From assembly GCF_003991905.1 (NCBI RefSeq), contig NZ_RSCL01000033.1:28887-92886 (forward strand): DNA of 64,000 nt, written 5' to 3'. Shown here one piece after another: positions 26,346 through 36,576 of the stretch. The notes beneath the pieces are model-generated. The model saw nothing but the letters and a program-made list of their open reading frames with translations. It was not told the origin of the DNA and did not search any database. The position numbers and the translations under genes were made by a program. The stretch's first letter is position 1. Each line of letters opens with the position of its first letter. The stretch is from Dulcicalothrix desertica PCC 7102 (GTDB lineage Bacteria; Cyanobacteriota; Cyanobacteriia; Cyanobacteriales; Nostocaceae).

Positions 26346-29300
26346 ATGAACGCCTTCTGTCCTATGGAAGCCTCTAAGCAAAGACGTAGACGTGGTGTGA
26401 TACTTAGCCTCCAGGGATGGAAAAAACTGACTGAGGCTAAACACCAAGTTGAGATTTTGGATACTGATGGCACCAGGTTGACTTTAGAAGAACTAAGCGT
26501 GCGGACTCAACTTGCTCCTTTTACTGTTTCCAAAGTGATGGCAAGGGAAGAAGGAGTAGATAAGCAAACCTTAGAATGTTTTTTCAGAGCTTTTGGGCTA
26601 AATTTAACCCAAAGCGACTATGCAAAAGTAGGAGAAAGTACTTCTCACCCTCTCACTCTCTCACCCTCCCACCCTCTCACAGACTGGGGTGAAGCAGTAG
26701 ACGTTGCAATATTTTTTGGACGCGCACACGAGCTTGCACTTTTAGAGAACTGGATTGGTAATGATAATCGTTTAATTTTGCTGCTGGGAATGGGAGGAAT
26801 TGGTAAGACCTCTCTATCTATTAAGTTAGGGCAACATATCCAAGAGGAATTTGAGTTTGTAATTTGGCGCAGTCTTCGCAATAGTCCTAGTTTGGGAGAA
26901 ATGCTAGCCAGTCTACTTTTGTTTTTTGCCAACTCAAAACCCGTTAATTTGTCAGAGAATATCAGCGAGCGTTTAACACAAGTTATGGCACATTTGCGTG
27001 AGCATCGCTGCTTGGTGATTTTAGACAACGTAGAATCTATTTTAGCGGACGGCGCCCGTTCAGGTCATTATCAAGTATCTTATGAGAATTATGGAGAATT
27101 TTTCAAGCTGCTAGGAGAAACGAGCCATAGTAGCTGTGTTGTGTTAACGAGTCGGGAAAAACCCCAGGAAGTTGCAACGCTTGAAGGTGATACTCTACCA
27201 GTTAAAACATTACAATTAACTGGTTTACAAGAAAATGCAGCCCTTGAATTAGTAAGAAGCAAAAGTGTTTTTTATGGTTCAGATGCCGAATGGCAAGATT
27301 TAATACAGCATTATGCAGGTAATCCTTTAGCCTTAAAAATTATTGCAACGACTATTCAAGAACTATTTAACGGTGATATAAAAGAATTTCTTGCCCAAGG
27401 TACAAAAGTATTTGGTACTATTTACGACTTACTATCACAGCAATTTCAGCGTCTCTCTGTTCTCGAAAAAGACTTGATGTACTGGATTTGTATTAACCGA
27501 GAACCAGTAACTTTAGCCGAATTGCGCGCGGATTTAGTATTACCTGTATCACCAATGAAGCTTTTAGAAGCTTTAGAGTCTTTAAGTAGAAGAAATTTAA
27601 TAGAAAAAACATCACTTCCCCATACTTCAGTACAATTTACTCTTCAACCTGTAGTAATGGAATTTGTAACAGAACAACTGATAGAACAAATATCTTTGGA
27701 ACTCGTAGAGACGCGATATATCGCGTCTCTACACTCAGCACGACTCACTCAGCACTCATCACTTATTAACAGTCATGCTATCATTAAAGCCACAGCAAAA
27801 GATTATATTCGTCTTGCTCAAACAAAATTAATTCTCCAACCTGTAATTGAGCAATTACTTTTAAAACTAAGAACGAAAGAGTCAATAGTAACTCAACTAG
27901 TTAGGGTCGGTTCAGATATATCTGGCAACCCAACTGAGCCAGGTTATGCAATTGGGAATATTATTAACTTGTTGCACAACTTACAAGTAGATTTGACAGG
28001 TTATGATTTTTCTTATTTAACTATCTGGCAAGCATATTTACAAGATACACCTTTAAAACAAGTTAATTTTACAGGCGCCGACTTATCCAAATCGGTATTT
28101 GCCAAAACTTTTTCAACAGCAATGTCAGCAGTGTTTAGTCCAGATGGTAAAATTTTGGCAACAGGTCATAGTGAGGGTTCTATTTCATTGTGGGATAGTG
28201 CTAGCGGTCAACATCTAATTAAATTACAAGGGCATTTTGCTCCAATATGGTGTATTAACTTTAGCCCAGATGGTAAAATACTAGCTACTGGCGCCGATGA
28301 TAAAGTAATTAAACTGTGGGATATAAGTACAGGTGATTTAAAAATACTAAAAACTCTGGAAGGGTATAAAAACGGAGTTTTCTCAATCGTATTTAGCCAT
28401 GATGGCAAAACATTAATTAGTAGTAGCACAGATAATTCTGTGAGAGTCTGGGATATTGACACTGGGCAATCCACGATAAAAATTTTACAAGAGAATCAAG
28501 TCAATCCAGTATCAATAACTTTTGCAGCACTAAGTCCAGATGGTTCTATAATTGCCACTTGCGGTAAAAGTAATGATATTACCCTATGGGAACTAAAAAC
28601 AGGTAATTGTATAAAAACTTTGCAAGGACATAACGACTGGGTTATGTGGGTAGCATTCAGCACGCATGGGTTACTTGCTAGTAGCAGTTTAGACTCGACT
28701 ATTAGACTTTGGGATATAAACGAAGGTACTTGTATTGGAGTTTTGCAAGGACATACCAATGGAGTATTAAGAGCCATATTTGTTGGTGATGGAAATATCC
28801 TCGCTAGTTCGAGTATCGACCGCACAATTCGTCTCTGGGATATTACTACCTTTGAATGTATCAAAACTTTGTATGGACATACAAATTCCATTAATACTAT
28901 CGCTGTTAATTCTCAAGGAACTTTGCTTGCTAGTGGTGGTGATGATTTCTCGGTAAAGTTATGGAGTATCTTAAATGGAGAATGTGTAAGAAGTTTCAAA
29001 GCCAGAATTAACTGGGTTGGCGCCATTGCTTTTCATCCAAGTAGTACAATTATTGCTAGTGGCAATGAAGATTGTATCGTTAGACTTTGGAATTTAGATG
29101 GAAGGCGCCGCGATTTAATTGGACATACCGATTTTATTTTTTCAGTAGCGTTTAGTCCAGATGGTCGTAGCTTAGTTAGTGGTAGCGCTGACCAAACTAT
29201 AAGATTGTGGAATATAGAAACAGGTAATTGCACTAAAATATTGCGGGGACATTCAGGGATGGTGACAGGAGTTGCCGTTAGTCCAGATGGTCGAGTTATA

Positions 29301-29996
29301 GCGAGCAGCAGCTACGACCGTACTGTTAAACTTTGGGATATAGTAACAGGTCAACTTTTGCATACTTTTCCAGAACACATTGCTATGTCTGTAACTTTTA
29401 GCCCTGATGGCAAAACTTTAGCAGCAGGTAGCTTTGATGATACTGTTAGAATTTGGGATTTAGAAACTTTTCTATGTTGTTTAACTTTAAAAGGACACAG
29501 CTATTGGATTTGGCGCCTTAACTTTAGTCCAGATGGTAGTACTATTGTTACTGGGTGTAGTTCCGACCGCACAATTAGGCTATGGAACGCTAGCACAGGT
29601 GAATGTATACATATACTCTCAGCACATCAAGATTGGATATGGGCAACTATTTTTAGTCCCGATGGTAAAACCCTTGCTAGTTGTAGTAGTGATGGCGCCA
29701 TTAAATTTTGGGATGTAACAACAGGTGACTGTATGAAAACTTTGGAAGTAGCAGCAAATACCTGGGTTATGTCTCTAGCTTTCAGTCCGGACGGTCGGAT
29801 GTTAATTAGTGGAGATACAAATGCTGTTATTCAAGTTTGGGACACAAAAACATTTGAACGTATTCAAACTTTAAAAGCAGAGCGACTTTATGAAGGAATG
29901 AATATTTTTGGCGCCACAGGTTTAACAGAAGCGCAAAAACAAACTTTGTTAGCCCTTGGAGCAGTTGAGAAGCCCTTACATAAATTAATCTTATAG
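26346..29996 (+). CDS. NB-ARC/STAND ATPase with 14 WD40 repeats
   Basis: A 1216-residue regulatory STAND protein. Residues 30-90 are a helix-turn-helix-like effector or adaptor region ([20 protein letters not shown]). The NB-ARC ATPase follows, with Walker A GMGGIGKT near 148 and Walker [12 protein letters not shown] near 223. Then come helical ARC domains, a short pentapeptide-like stretch ([16 protein letters not shown], about 570-590) and 14 WD40 units to about residue 1180, enough for two seven-bladed propellers. Such proteins sense ligands and oligomerise; some relatives are antiviral, others regulatory. A second ATG at 26364 may be the true start. Two oddities are a CT-rich tandem tract at 26643-26680 and a 28-bp palindrome at 27705-27732, both read through in frame. 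Confidence 0.9.
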   Translation: MNAFCPMEASKQRRRRGVILSLQGWKKLTEAKHQVEILDTDGTRLTLEELSVRTQLAPFTVSKVMAREEGVDKQTLECFFRAFGLNLTQSDYAKVGESTSHPLTLSPSHPLTDWGEAVDVAIFFGRAHELALLENWIGNDNRLILLLGMGGIGKTSLSIKLGQHIQEEFEFVIWRSLRNSPSLGEMLASLLLFFANSKPVNLSENISERLTQVMAHLREHRCLVILDNVESILADGARSGHYQVSYENYGEFFKLLGETSHSSCVVLTSREKPQEVATLEGDTLPVKTLQLTGLQENAALELVRSKSVFYGSDAEWQDLIQHYAGNPLALKIIATTIQELFNGDIKEFLAQGTKVFGTIYDLLSQQFQRLSVLEKDLMYWICINREPVTLAELRADLVLPVSPMKLLEALESLSRRNLIEKTSLPHTSVQFTLQPVVMEFVTEQLIEQISLELVETRYIASLHSARLTQHSSLINSHAIIKATAKDYIRLAQTKLILQPVIEQLLLKLRTKESIVTQLVRVGSDISGNPTEPGYAIGNIINLLHNLQVDLTGYDFSYLTIWQAYLQDTPLKQVNFTGADLSKSVFAKTFSTAMSAVFSPDGKILATGHSEGSISLWDSASGQHLIKLQGHFAPIWCINFSPDGKILATGADDKVIKLWDISTGDLKILKTLEGYKNGVFSIVFSHDGKTLISSSTDNSVRVWDIDTGQSTIKILQENQVNPVSITFAALSPDGSIIATCGKSNDITLWELKTGNCIKTLQGHNDWVMWVAFSTHGLLASSSLDSTIRLWDINEGTCIGVLQGHTNGVLRAIFVGDGNILASSSIDRTIRLWDITTFECIKTLYGHTNSINTIAVNSQGTLLASGGDDFSVKLWSILNGECVRSFKARINWVGAIAFHPSSTIIASGNEDCIVRLWNLDGRRRDLIGHTDFIFSVAFSPDGRSLVSGSADQTIRLWNIETGNCTKILRGHSGMVTGVAVSPDGRVIASSSYDRTVKLWDIVTGQLLHTFPEHIAMSVTFSPDGKTLAAGSFDDTVRIWDLETFLCCLTLKGHSYWIWRLNFSPDGSTIVTGCSSDRTIRLWNASTGECIHILSAHQDWIWATIFSPDGKTLASCSSDGAIKFWDVTTGDCMKTLEVAANTWVMSLAFSPDGRMLISGDTNAVIQVWDTKTFERIQTLKAERLYEGMNIFGATGLTEAQKQTLLALGAVEKPLHKLIL
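26643..26680. repeat. CT-rich heptamer-like tandem tract inside the NB-ARC gene
   Basis: A run of variants of caccctc/cactctc, read as [13 protein letters not shown] between the helix-turn-helix and NB-ARC domains. It resembles the short tandemly repeated sequences of filamentous cyanobacteria and could change length by slippage. Confidence 0.55.
27705..27732. repeat. Palindromic GTAGAGACG repeat, copy 3 of 4, inside a gene
   Basis: A perfect 28-bp palindrome with arm gtagagacgcgata. It lies in the coding sequence of the NB-ARC/WD40 gene and contributes [10 protein letters not shown] (about residues 453-463). The frame stays open, so it forms part of the protein. Confidence 0.8.
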
Positions 29997-30263
29997 AAAA
30001 TTGTTATGCCTATAGCCAAAGTTCAAAGAAATTACTGATTCAGGTTTATCAAGGCAATTGCTAAAATTTCCCTAAGTGAGGTAGTAGCGCTTTGACATGG
30101 TGACGAAAGCGGAGGGCAGGAGGCGAAAGACAAAAGGAGCTTGCAATTGGTGGTGGTACATATCTACCCTATCTTGCGTCACTTTTGCCCTTTGCTTCGT
30201 ACTTCTAGCTTCTAGCTATAATTACGCTGCTTCCTCCTTGAAAGTTAACCACTTAATACACTA

Positions 30264-30878
30264 ATGGAATCTCACAAGACGGCACTTATTCTAATTGGAT
30301 ATCAAAATGATTATTTTTCCCCAAATGGAATTCTCTATGGAGTAATCGAAGAATCATCCAAGGTTACAAACGTCATAGCCAACACAGTCCATCTTCTTCA
30401 ATGTCTTGCTTCTACGGCTGCATTGATTATCACAACTCCAATATTCTTTACATCTAACTATGAAGAATTAATCGATCCGATTGGCATTCTTAACACGATT
30501 AAAGAAGTAAATGCTTTTCAGATGGGAACTCCAGGTTCAGAAACAATTGAAGAATTATACCCCTTTAAAGACAGAATTATGGAGGTGCCTGGTAAGCGAG
30601 GATTTAATGCGTTCATCAACACTAACCTTGATGAAATTCTCAAAGAAAAAAGGATTACAGATGTTGTGCTAGCAGGTGCTGTTACATCCATATGTATTGA
30701 CTCTACTGGGCGCTCTGCTCATGAAAAGGGCTACCGCGTAATAATTCTCTCAGATTGTACTTCAGCTCGTACTGTCTTTGAACAAGGTTTTTACTGTAGT
30801 AGTATTTTTCCGCTCTACGCAGAAGTCATGACTCACACAGAATTATTGAGCCATTTAGCTTCTTCAGTTCCTGTGTAA
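30264..30878 (+). CDS. Isochorismatase-family protein lacking the usual catalytic Asp
   Basis: A 204-residue isochorismatase-fold protein. The triad Lys is present in VPGKRGFNAF and the Cys in AGAVTSICIDSTG. The expected Asp after the first strand is Gly (ALILIGYQNDYF where active enzymes have IDxQNDF). It may use a different acid or have become a binding protein. It lies 90 bp before the histidine kinase gene on the same strand and probably belongs to one unit with it and the carbamoyltransferase fusion. No GGCGCC occurs in it or in the kinase gene. Confidence 0.75.
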   Translation: MESHKTALILIGYQNDYFSPNGILYGVIEESSKVTNVIANTVHLLQCLASTAALIITTPIFFTSNYEELIDPIGILNTIKEVNAFQMGTPGSETIEELYPFKDRIMEVPGKRGFNAFINTNLDEILKEKRITDVVLAGAVTSICIDSTGRSAHEKGYRVIILSDCTSARTVFEQGFYCSSIFPLYAEVMTHTELLSHLASSVPV

Positions 30879-30968
30879 CTAATAAATATACTTTAAAACA
30901 ATTTTTTAATGAAAATTATTAGTTTTAATTCAGCATGATAATATATTAAAACAGCTGGCTATATTTTT

Positions 30969-32432
30969 ATGAAATCCGATTTTTTAGCTGATAATGAGCT
31001 GCACACGCAGATTCAATACCGTTTAATAGAACAAATTTCTGAGTCAGAAAAACGTTATCGAGAGTTAGTTGAAAATCTACGTGAAATTGTATTTAAGTGT
31101 GATAAGGTAGGAAATATTATACTTCTGAATAAAGCTTGGACACTAACTTTAGGGTATAGTACATCCGAATGCTTGAATCACCCAATAGATGACTATCTTC
31201 ATGCTGAAGATCGGCAGCTTTGGCTAAACTTTTTAACTCAAATGCATACTAAACAGGATCTTGCCTGTTGGGAATTACGATTTCATCATAAAAGTACAGA
31301 AATTATTTGGTTAGAATTATCAGCTCGTTCTGAAGCTCATGGAGAAATAAGTGGCTCTTTAACAAACATCACCGATCGTAAACGAGCGCAAGGAGCGTTG
31401 AAAGAAGCAAACGAAGCGTTACAAATGCGAATTGAGCAGCTGCGCTTTGAAAACCAGGAACGCAAACAAACAGAAGCAACACTTTTACACTCAAGAGAGC
31501 AGTTGAGGCTACAAACCCAACAATTAGAAGCAACTTTACAAGAACTTAAACAGACCCAAGCGAAACTGCTACATGCGGAAAAAATGTCAAGTTTAGGGCA
31601 GTTAGTTGCTGGCATTGCTCATGAAATTAACAACCCTGTCAATTTTATTAACGGCAATATAAGTCATGCGAATGATTATATCGAAAACTTACTGGATTTA
31701 ATCCGTCTGTATCAGCAGCACTATCCCAAACCAGTAAAGGATATTCAGGACAAGATACATAAGATAGATATGGATTTTCTGCTGGCTGACCTGCCCAGAC
31801 TCTTGTCTTCTATGCAGATGGGGGCAGATCGAATTAGTGCAATCGTGCTATCACTTCGCAATTTCTCTCGTTTAGATGAGGCAGAGGTTAAAGCTGTTGA
31901 TATCCATGAAGGAATTGACAGTACTTTAATGATTTTACAAAGCCGTCTTAAGGTTGAGAAAGACTGCAACCCTATTCAAGTTATTAAAGAGTACAGCGAA
32001 TTGCCACAAGTAGAGTGCTATGCAGGGCAATTAAATCAGGTGTTTATGAACTTGCTGACCAATGCCATCGATGCTGTTGTGTCTCGCTGTAAAAGCGAAT
32101 ATAAGGAAAAAATTCAGCATCAGATAGTTTCACAGGTTCCGGAGGACATAATTTTGTTTGTGCCCATAATTCGGATTCATACGGAAGTTGTTGGCGAACT
32201 TTATGTGGCAATTCGGATTGTTGACAATGGTATTGGTATGGATGAAATAACCAGAAAGCGAATATTTGACCCATTTTTTACTACGAAACCGATTGGTAAA
32301 GGGACAGGTTTGGGTCTTTCCATCAGCTATCAAATAATTGTGGAAAAGCATGGAGGAGTATTGGAGTGTTCATCAGAGTTAGGCAAAGGAACAGAGTTTT
32401 TAATTCATCTGCCAATTTCGCTTTTACACTAA
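30969..32432 (+). CDS. PAS-domain sensor histidine kinase
   Basis: A 487-residue kinase without membrane segments, hence probably cytoplasmic. A PAS domain spans residues 18-140 (RYRELVENLREIVFKCD to GSLTNITDRKRAQ). It is followed by a long coiled coil (140-210) and the dimerisation/phosphoacceptor helix GQLVAGIAHEINNPVNF with His near 218. The HATPase domain has NQVFMNLLTNAIDAV, RIVDNGIGMDE and FTTKPIGKGTGLGLS. No response regulator is adjacent, so the partner is unknown. It sits between an isochorismatase-like gene and the carbamoyltransferase-methyltransferase fusion, 64 bp before the latter. It may control or sense the product of that enzyme. Confidence 0.9.
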   Translation: MKSDFLADNELHTQIQYRLIEQISESEKRYRELVENLREIVFKCDKVGNIILLNKAWTLTLGYSTSECLNHPIDDYLHAEDRQLWLNFLTQMHTKQDLACWELRFHHKSTEIIWLELSARSEAHGEISGSLTNITDRKRAQGALKEANEALQMRIEQLRFENQERKQTEATLLHSREQLRLQTQQLEATLQELKQTQAKLLHAEKMSSLGQLVAGIAHEINNPVNFINGNISHANDYIENLLDLIRLYQQHYPKPVKDIQDKIHKIDMDFLLADLPRLLSSMQMGADRISAIVLSLRNFSRLDEAEVKAVDIHEGIDSTLMILQSRLKVEKDCNPIQVIKEYSELPQVECYAGQLNQVFMNLLTNAIDAVVSRCKSEYKEKIQHQIVSQVPEDIILFVPIIRIHTEVVGELYVAIRIVDNGIGMDEITRKRIFDPFFTTKPIGKGTGLGLSISYQIIVEKHGGVLECSSELGKGTEFLIHLPISLLH

Positions 32433-32496
32433 AAACTTATTAGATTTGGCAGAAAGATTTAGTTTAGTAATGGTTATTGAGTGAGGAGATAAAGCA

Positions 32497-35400
32497 ATGA
32501 CACAATACCATATGGGAATAAATTTAGGGCATGAGCGCTCAGTCGCAATCGTTAAAGATGGTGAAATAGTAGTTGCCATTGAACAAGAACGGCTAGACCG
32601 CCATAAATATAGCCCTGGTTATATGCTCCATGCGCCTGGTGTAGCAGCACAAATGCAGATTCCGGCAGAAGCCATGCGTTACTGTTTAGACTCCTGCAAT
32701 ATTACCTTAAGCGATTTGGCAACAATTACCGCCAATATGCCTGGTCACGATTGTGCGCCTGATATTTTGCGCCGAGTACTACCTGCTGAGATTGTACATA
32801 AGGTGATGCGAATTCCTAGTCATCACTTGGCTCATGCCTATTCTGCATACTGGCCTTCGGGATTTGATAATGCGTTAATCTTGGCAGTAGATGCTACAGG
32901 TACTACAACTCCTGCCCATTACACTGAATCTTATACTCTCTATGAAGGATGGGGGCAGACAATTACTACGCTACATAGTGAAATGGTTGCATCTCACTTA
33001 GCGCAACTCTCAACCCTCGGTTTTGTTTATGAGTACATCACCCGTAAAGCAGGGTTTGTCACCCAAGTGGGTGAGCGAATTCAGCACGCGGAAGCAGGGA
33101 AACTCATGGGTTTAGCCCCTTTTGGCACAGAGCAACCTAACTGGCATCGTTGGATTCAAACAACAGAAGATTCTTTTAGCCTCAAAATTTCTGCCTACGA
33201 TATCTTCTTGGAAGTCGCTGCCCTGTCCAAGTGTTATGATGATGGGGAAGGTAAACCCTACCTACGTCCTTATTTAGTTGACCTAGCCTATAAAGTACAA
33301 AAAGAGCTAGAACAAGCATTGCTACATATTGTCAATTTGGCTATTAAACGTACTGGGCTGAGAAAACTTTGCGTAGCCGGTGGTGTGGGCTTGAACTCTG
33401 TTGCTAATTACGAATTGTTGCGGCAGCTCAAATTGGACGATATTTTTATTTTCCCAGCAGCAGGCGATAGTGGAATTGCCGCTGGTTGTGCGCTATGGGC
33501 ATATAATACAGTAGGCGCCGGACAAAAGCGAGTTGCCTTAACTCAGGCAACTCTGGGTCGTCATTACGATGGAGATCAAGTTAATCAGGCAATTCAACAC
33601 TTTCAAGACTCCATAGTTATTGAGCAGTTGACGACAGATGAAATGATTGCTCGAACTGCTCGAGTTTTAGCACAAGGTAGTATTGTAGCTCGGTTTGAAG
33701 GTGGTACGGAGTATGGCCCGCGAGCATTGGGACATCGCTCTATCATGGCTGACCCTACTTTTAAACGAATGAAAGATATCTTAAATCTTAGGGTAAAGTT
33801 CCGTGAAGCATTTCGTCCATTCGCGCCAGTCATCCCTCTAGAGGCTGTTTCCCAAGTATTTGAACAGGAAGTGGCGGCGCCTTTTATGCTGCTTGTATCG
33901 CCCATCAAAAATGAATATCACTCAAAGATTCCTGCTGTTACCCATGTGGATGGTACAGGGCGAGTGCAAACGGTTACAGAACAAGATAATCCATACTTTT
34001 ACAGATTATGCTACAAACTAGTCGAAGAACGACAGGGACCGCCTGTATTGCTAAATACGAGCTTTAATGTAGCAGGACAACCAATTGTAGAGACACCATT
34101 GGAAGCGATCGCCACTTTCTTAGGAACCGATATTGATTATTTAGCAATTGAGAACGTCTGGATATCTAAGCGTCATGTCCCTGTTCGCAGTTATGAAGAA
34201 CATTTGACGAAGGTTGGTGATGTTGTGCTACCACATGGACTTCCCCCAGGTGTGCCTAGTGTCACTGATTTAATGGCAAAGCTAGATCGGGCATTATTCT
34301 TTGGCCATACTGTTGGTTGTCCTTGGTCTAGTGAAGAGTTGCAACTCCTCTCTAATCAAGGCGCTCAATATAAAGAAACAAGTGTACTTTTCCCTAAGAC
34401 TCCGTTTTATGCGAACTTGCAAACAAAGCTTTCTAGAGACGTAATTTTGCTACTAGACCCCCTCAGTAAATCTACTTTAGTAGATATTAAGCAACAAGTA
34501 CCTCCCTCAACCTATTCTTTTGAAGAAGTTAAGCTGTTGTTAGCTGTTCTCAATGCGCCTGAAAGTTGGCTAGAACAAATGCGAATTAATCTTCGCCTGA
34601 CTCACTTTGAATTTACACAACGGATTGAATGGGCAAATCAACAACTTCGCATTTATCGACTAGAGCCTTCTTACTCCTACATCAAACCATTGCCTGAAGA
34701 TTCAGCATTACCCCCTACCTCAAACCAAACCTTTGCACCTTTTGAGAATGAAAACTTCTCAGTTCGACGTATTCTCAGAAAGTTCTATCAATTTTTACAG
34801 CAAGCAGGTTATAATGAAACTAATATCTGCAAGTTGCTAAATATTACTTCACAGCAACAAATTGAGCCGACATATCTCTACTATTACGAGCGCTATCAAC
34901 TCCCTCAATCCACATTGGCAGATTTGATTCGTTTGTTCTTGCTGCGCGGCGCCTTTACAAAAGCCAAATTGCAAGAAATGTTTGGGAATGAATTATTGTC
35001 AACCCTATGTAACTTGGGTCTATTAATTCAGCGTGGTGAAGATTGGGTTTCACGAGTCGATTTATTTGCTGTTGCTGGGTTATATGTGGCTACAGATCAT
35101 CGCTACATGATTCTTTCTGAAGATCAAATTGAGGAAGACGTTGTGATGTACGTAGGTATGGATAGTATGGGGCTGGTTTATACAGCTCCTCAATATCCAG
35201 CCAATCGAGTTTTAGATCTCTGCTGTGGTAGCGGTATTCAAAGTTTAGTAGCAAGCCGTTATACAAAAGAAGCTATCGGAGTTGATATTAACCCACGAGC
35301 AATTCGCTTTGCTCGGTTTAACGCTCAACTCAATGGTATATCTAATACTCACTTCTATTTAAGCGATCTCTACGAAACAGCTTTTGGCTACTTTGATACA

Positions 35401-36279
35401 ATTCTAGCAAATCCTCCCTTTGTTCCCAGTCCTAGCCAGGAATGTCGCTTCCGCGATGGTGGCGTAACAGGTGAAGAAATTCTCGCTCAAATTATTACTG
35501 AGAGTACAAAGCACCTGGTGCCTAATGGCAAGCTATTTATTGTTTCGGATCTAGTAAACATTCAGCAGTATGAGTCTAAACTAGAGCAATGGTGGCAGGG
35601 AGGAGCGGCTTATAAGTTAGTACTGAGTACTGCCGATCGTAATGATATTCTGTTTTCAGTTCCCCACTGCCATACAGCTTTTAATCAAACCTGGCAACAA
35701 TACAACATCGAATTAGATCAGTGGCTACAGAACTTTCATACTACTGGTTTACGTACAGTTAACTTTGGTTATATCTTGATTTGTCAAGTTGATAGTATTC
35801 GTACACGCTCTTATTATAGCCGCACAATCCACAACCCGAATCAGCCAATTCATCAGTATGTACAAGAATATTTCCAGCAACGGCAGTTACTAGAAGAACA
35901 GCAAATAAGCGATTGCTTTTTGGTTATGTCTCCTGATTTGCGATTTCGCCTAGAAATCAGTCCCACAACGGGAGAGCGCGAAATAGAATTATTTTCTCCC
36001 AATAATCCCTATTTTACAACTTACCAGATTAGCGAACAAATGTATCGTATGTTGCAAGATATCAATCACTCCCAACCTAAATGGCAAGCCTATGCAACTG
36101 CAATTAATCAAGATTGGCTCTATGAATTGATTTATAAGGGTATCCTTTACTTAACTCTTGAAGCTCCCGCAGTTAACCGGAATCGCCGATTGAAGAGTCC
36201 ACCTCCCACAGAAGGATTAAAAATCGAAGAATTAGAAACCAAAACAACTCCAACCTGCATCTCGTCATATTTACGCTAA
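32497..36279 (+). CDS. Carbamoyltransferase-methyltransferase fusion protein
   Basis: A 1260-residue fusion. Residues 1-570 are a NodU/CmcH-type O-carbamoyltransferase, which uses carbamoyl phosphate and ATP to carbamoylate a hydroxyl. Evidence is INLGHERSVAIV, HHLAHAYSAYWPSGFDNA, VGERIQHAEAGKLMGLAPFG, and the YrdC-like half with FEGGTEYGPRALGHRSIMAD and LLNTSFNVAGQPIVETPLEA. Residues 570-780 are helical and unassigned. Residues 780-1090 hold a class I methyltransferase with motif I VLDLCCGSGIQ near 903 and catalytic NPPF near 971, the type that methylates planar nitrogen atoms. A final domain (1100-1230) is unassigned. The ribosome-binding site gaggag precedes the ATG. The natural substrate is unknown; no polyketide or peptide synthase genes are nearby. 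Confidence 0.85.
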   Translation: MTQYHMGINLGHERSVAIVKDGEIVVAIEQERLDRHKYSPGYMLHAPGVAAQMQIPAEAMRYCLDSCNITLSDLATITANMPGHDCAPDILRRVLPAEIVHKVMRIPSHHLAHAYSAYWPSGFDNALILAVDATGTTTPAHYTESYTLYEGWGQTITTLHSEMVASHLAQLSTLGFVYEYITRKAGFVTQVGERIQHAEAGKLMGLAPFGTEQPNWHRWIQTTEDSFSLKISAYDIFLEVAALSKCYDDGEGKPYLRPYLVDLAYKVQKELEQALLHIVNLAIKRTGLRKLCVAGGVGLNSVANYELLRQLKLDDIFIFPAAGDSGIAAGCALWAYNTVGAGQKRVALTQATLGRHYDGDQVNQAIQHFQDSIVIEQLTTDEMIARTARVLAQGSIVARFEGGTEYGPRALGHRSIMADPTFKRMKDILNLRVKFREAFRPFAPVIPLEAVSQVFEQEVAAPFMLLVSPIKNEYHSKIPAVTHVDGTGRVQTVTEQDNPYFYRLCYKLVEERQGPPVLLNTSFNVAGQPIVETPLEAIATFLGTDIDYLAIENVWISKRHVPVRSYEEHLTKVGDVVLPHGLPPGVPSVTDLMAKLDRALFFGHTVGCPWSSEELQLLSNQGAQYKETSVLFPKTPFYANLQTKLSRDVILLLDPLSKSTLVDIKQQVPPSTYSFEEVKLLLAVLNAPESWLEQMRINLRLTHFEFTQRIEWANQQLRIYRLEPSYSYIKPLPEDSALPPTSNQTFAPFENENFSVRRILRKFYQFLQQAGYNETNICKLLNITSQQQIEPTYLYYYERYQLPQSTLADLIRLFLLRGAFTKAKLQEMFGNELLSTLCNLGLLIQRGEDWVSRVDLFAVAGLYVATDHRYMILSEDQIEEDVVMYVGMDSMGLVYTAPQYPANRVLDLCCGSGIQSLVASRYTKEAIGVDINPRAIRFARFNAQLNGISNTHFYLSDLYETAFGYFDTILANPPFVPSPSQECRFRDGGVTGEEILAQIITESTKHLVPNGKLFIVSDLVNIQQYESKLEQWWQGGAAYKLVLSTADRNDILFSVPHCHTAFNQTWQQYNIELDQWLQNFHTTGLRTVNFGYILICQVDSIRTRSYYSRTIHNPNQPIHQYVQEYFQQRQLLEEQQISDCFLVMSPDLRFRLEISPTTGEREIELFSPNNPYFTTYQISEQMYRMLQDINHSQPKWQAYATAINQDWLYELIYKGILYLTLEAPAVNRNRRLKSPPPTEGLKIEELETKTTPTCISSYLR

Positions 36280-36335
36280 TTGATCAAATATTGCGAGTCA
36301 ATCTAGCGTGCCGCACGAAGTTGAAAGTTTTGGGA

Positions 36336-36422
36336 GCATGTAATAACTTTTGTATAACAATTAGTAAAGCTATAAATTGGGTAGGCGCCTTCTACAAGAT
36401 AGTACGGTGCCGTTACTTATCT
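36336..36422. repeat. About 85-bp dispersed repeat, copy A
   Basis: Begins gcatgtaa and includes taggcgccttctacaagata. It matches 46276-46358 over nearly its whole length with scattered changes, in the same orientation. It lies 57 bp after the carbamoyltransferase fusion gene. Confidence 0.7.
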
Positions 36423-36458
36423 TGACATTGAGCGCTTCTTTATTTGGATAGGTATTGC

Positions 36459-36522
36459 TTCTCTCATTGCTGGTTTGCCAGTAATATTGTAGTAGTTAGC
36501 GGCGGCAACAGCAATGAGAGAA
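36459..36522. repeat. 14-bp inverted repeat upstream of the AraC gene
   Basis: Arms ttctctcattgctg (36459-36472) and cagcaatgagagaa (36509-36522), 36 bp apart, lie 55 bp before the preferred AraC start. They could be a regulator site, an attenuator, or ends of a small element. Confidence 0.5.
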
Positions 36523-36576
36523 TGTAAAATTTCAAACATTGAGGGAATTAATACACAGAGACAAGAAGAAAAGTTT

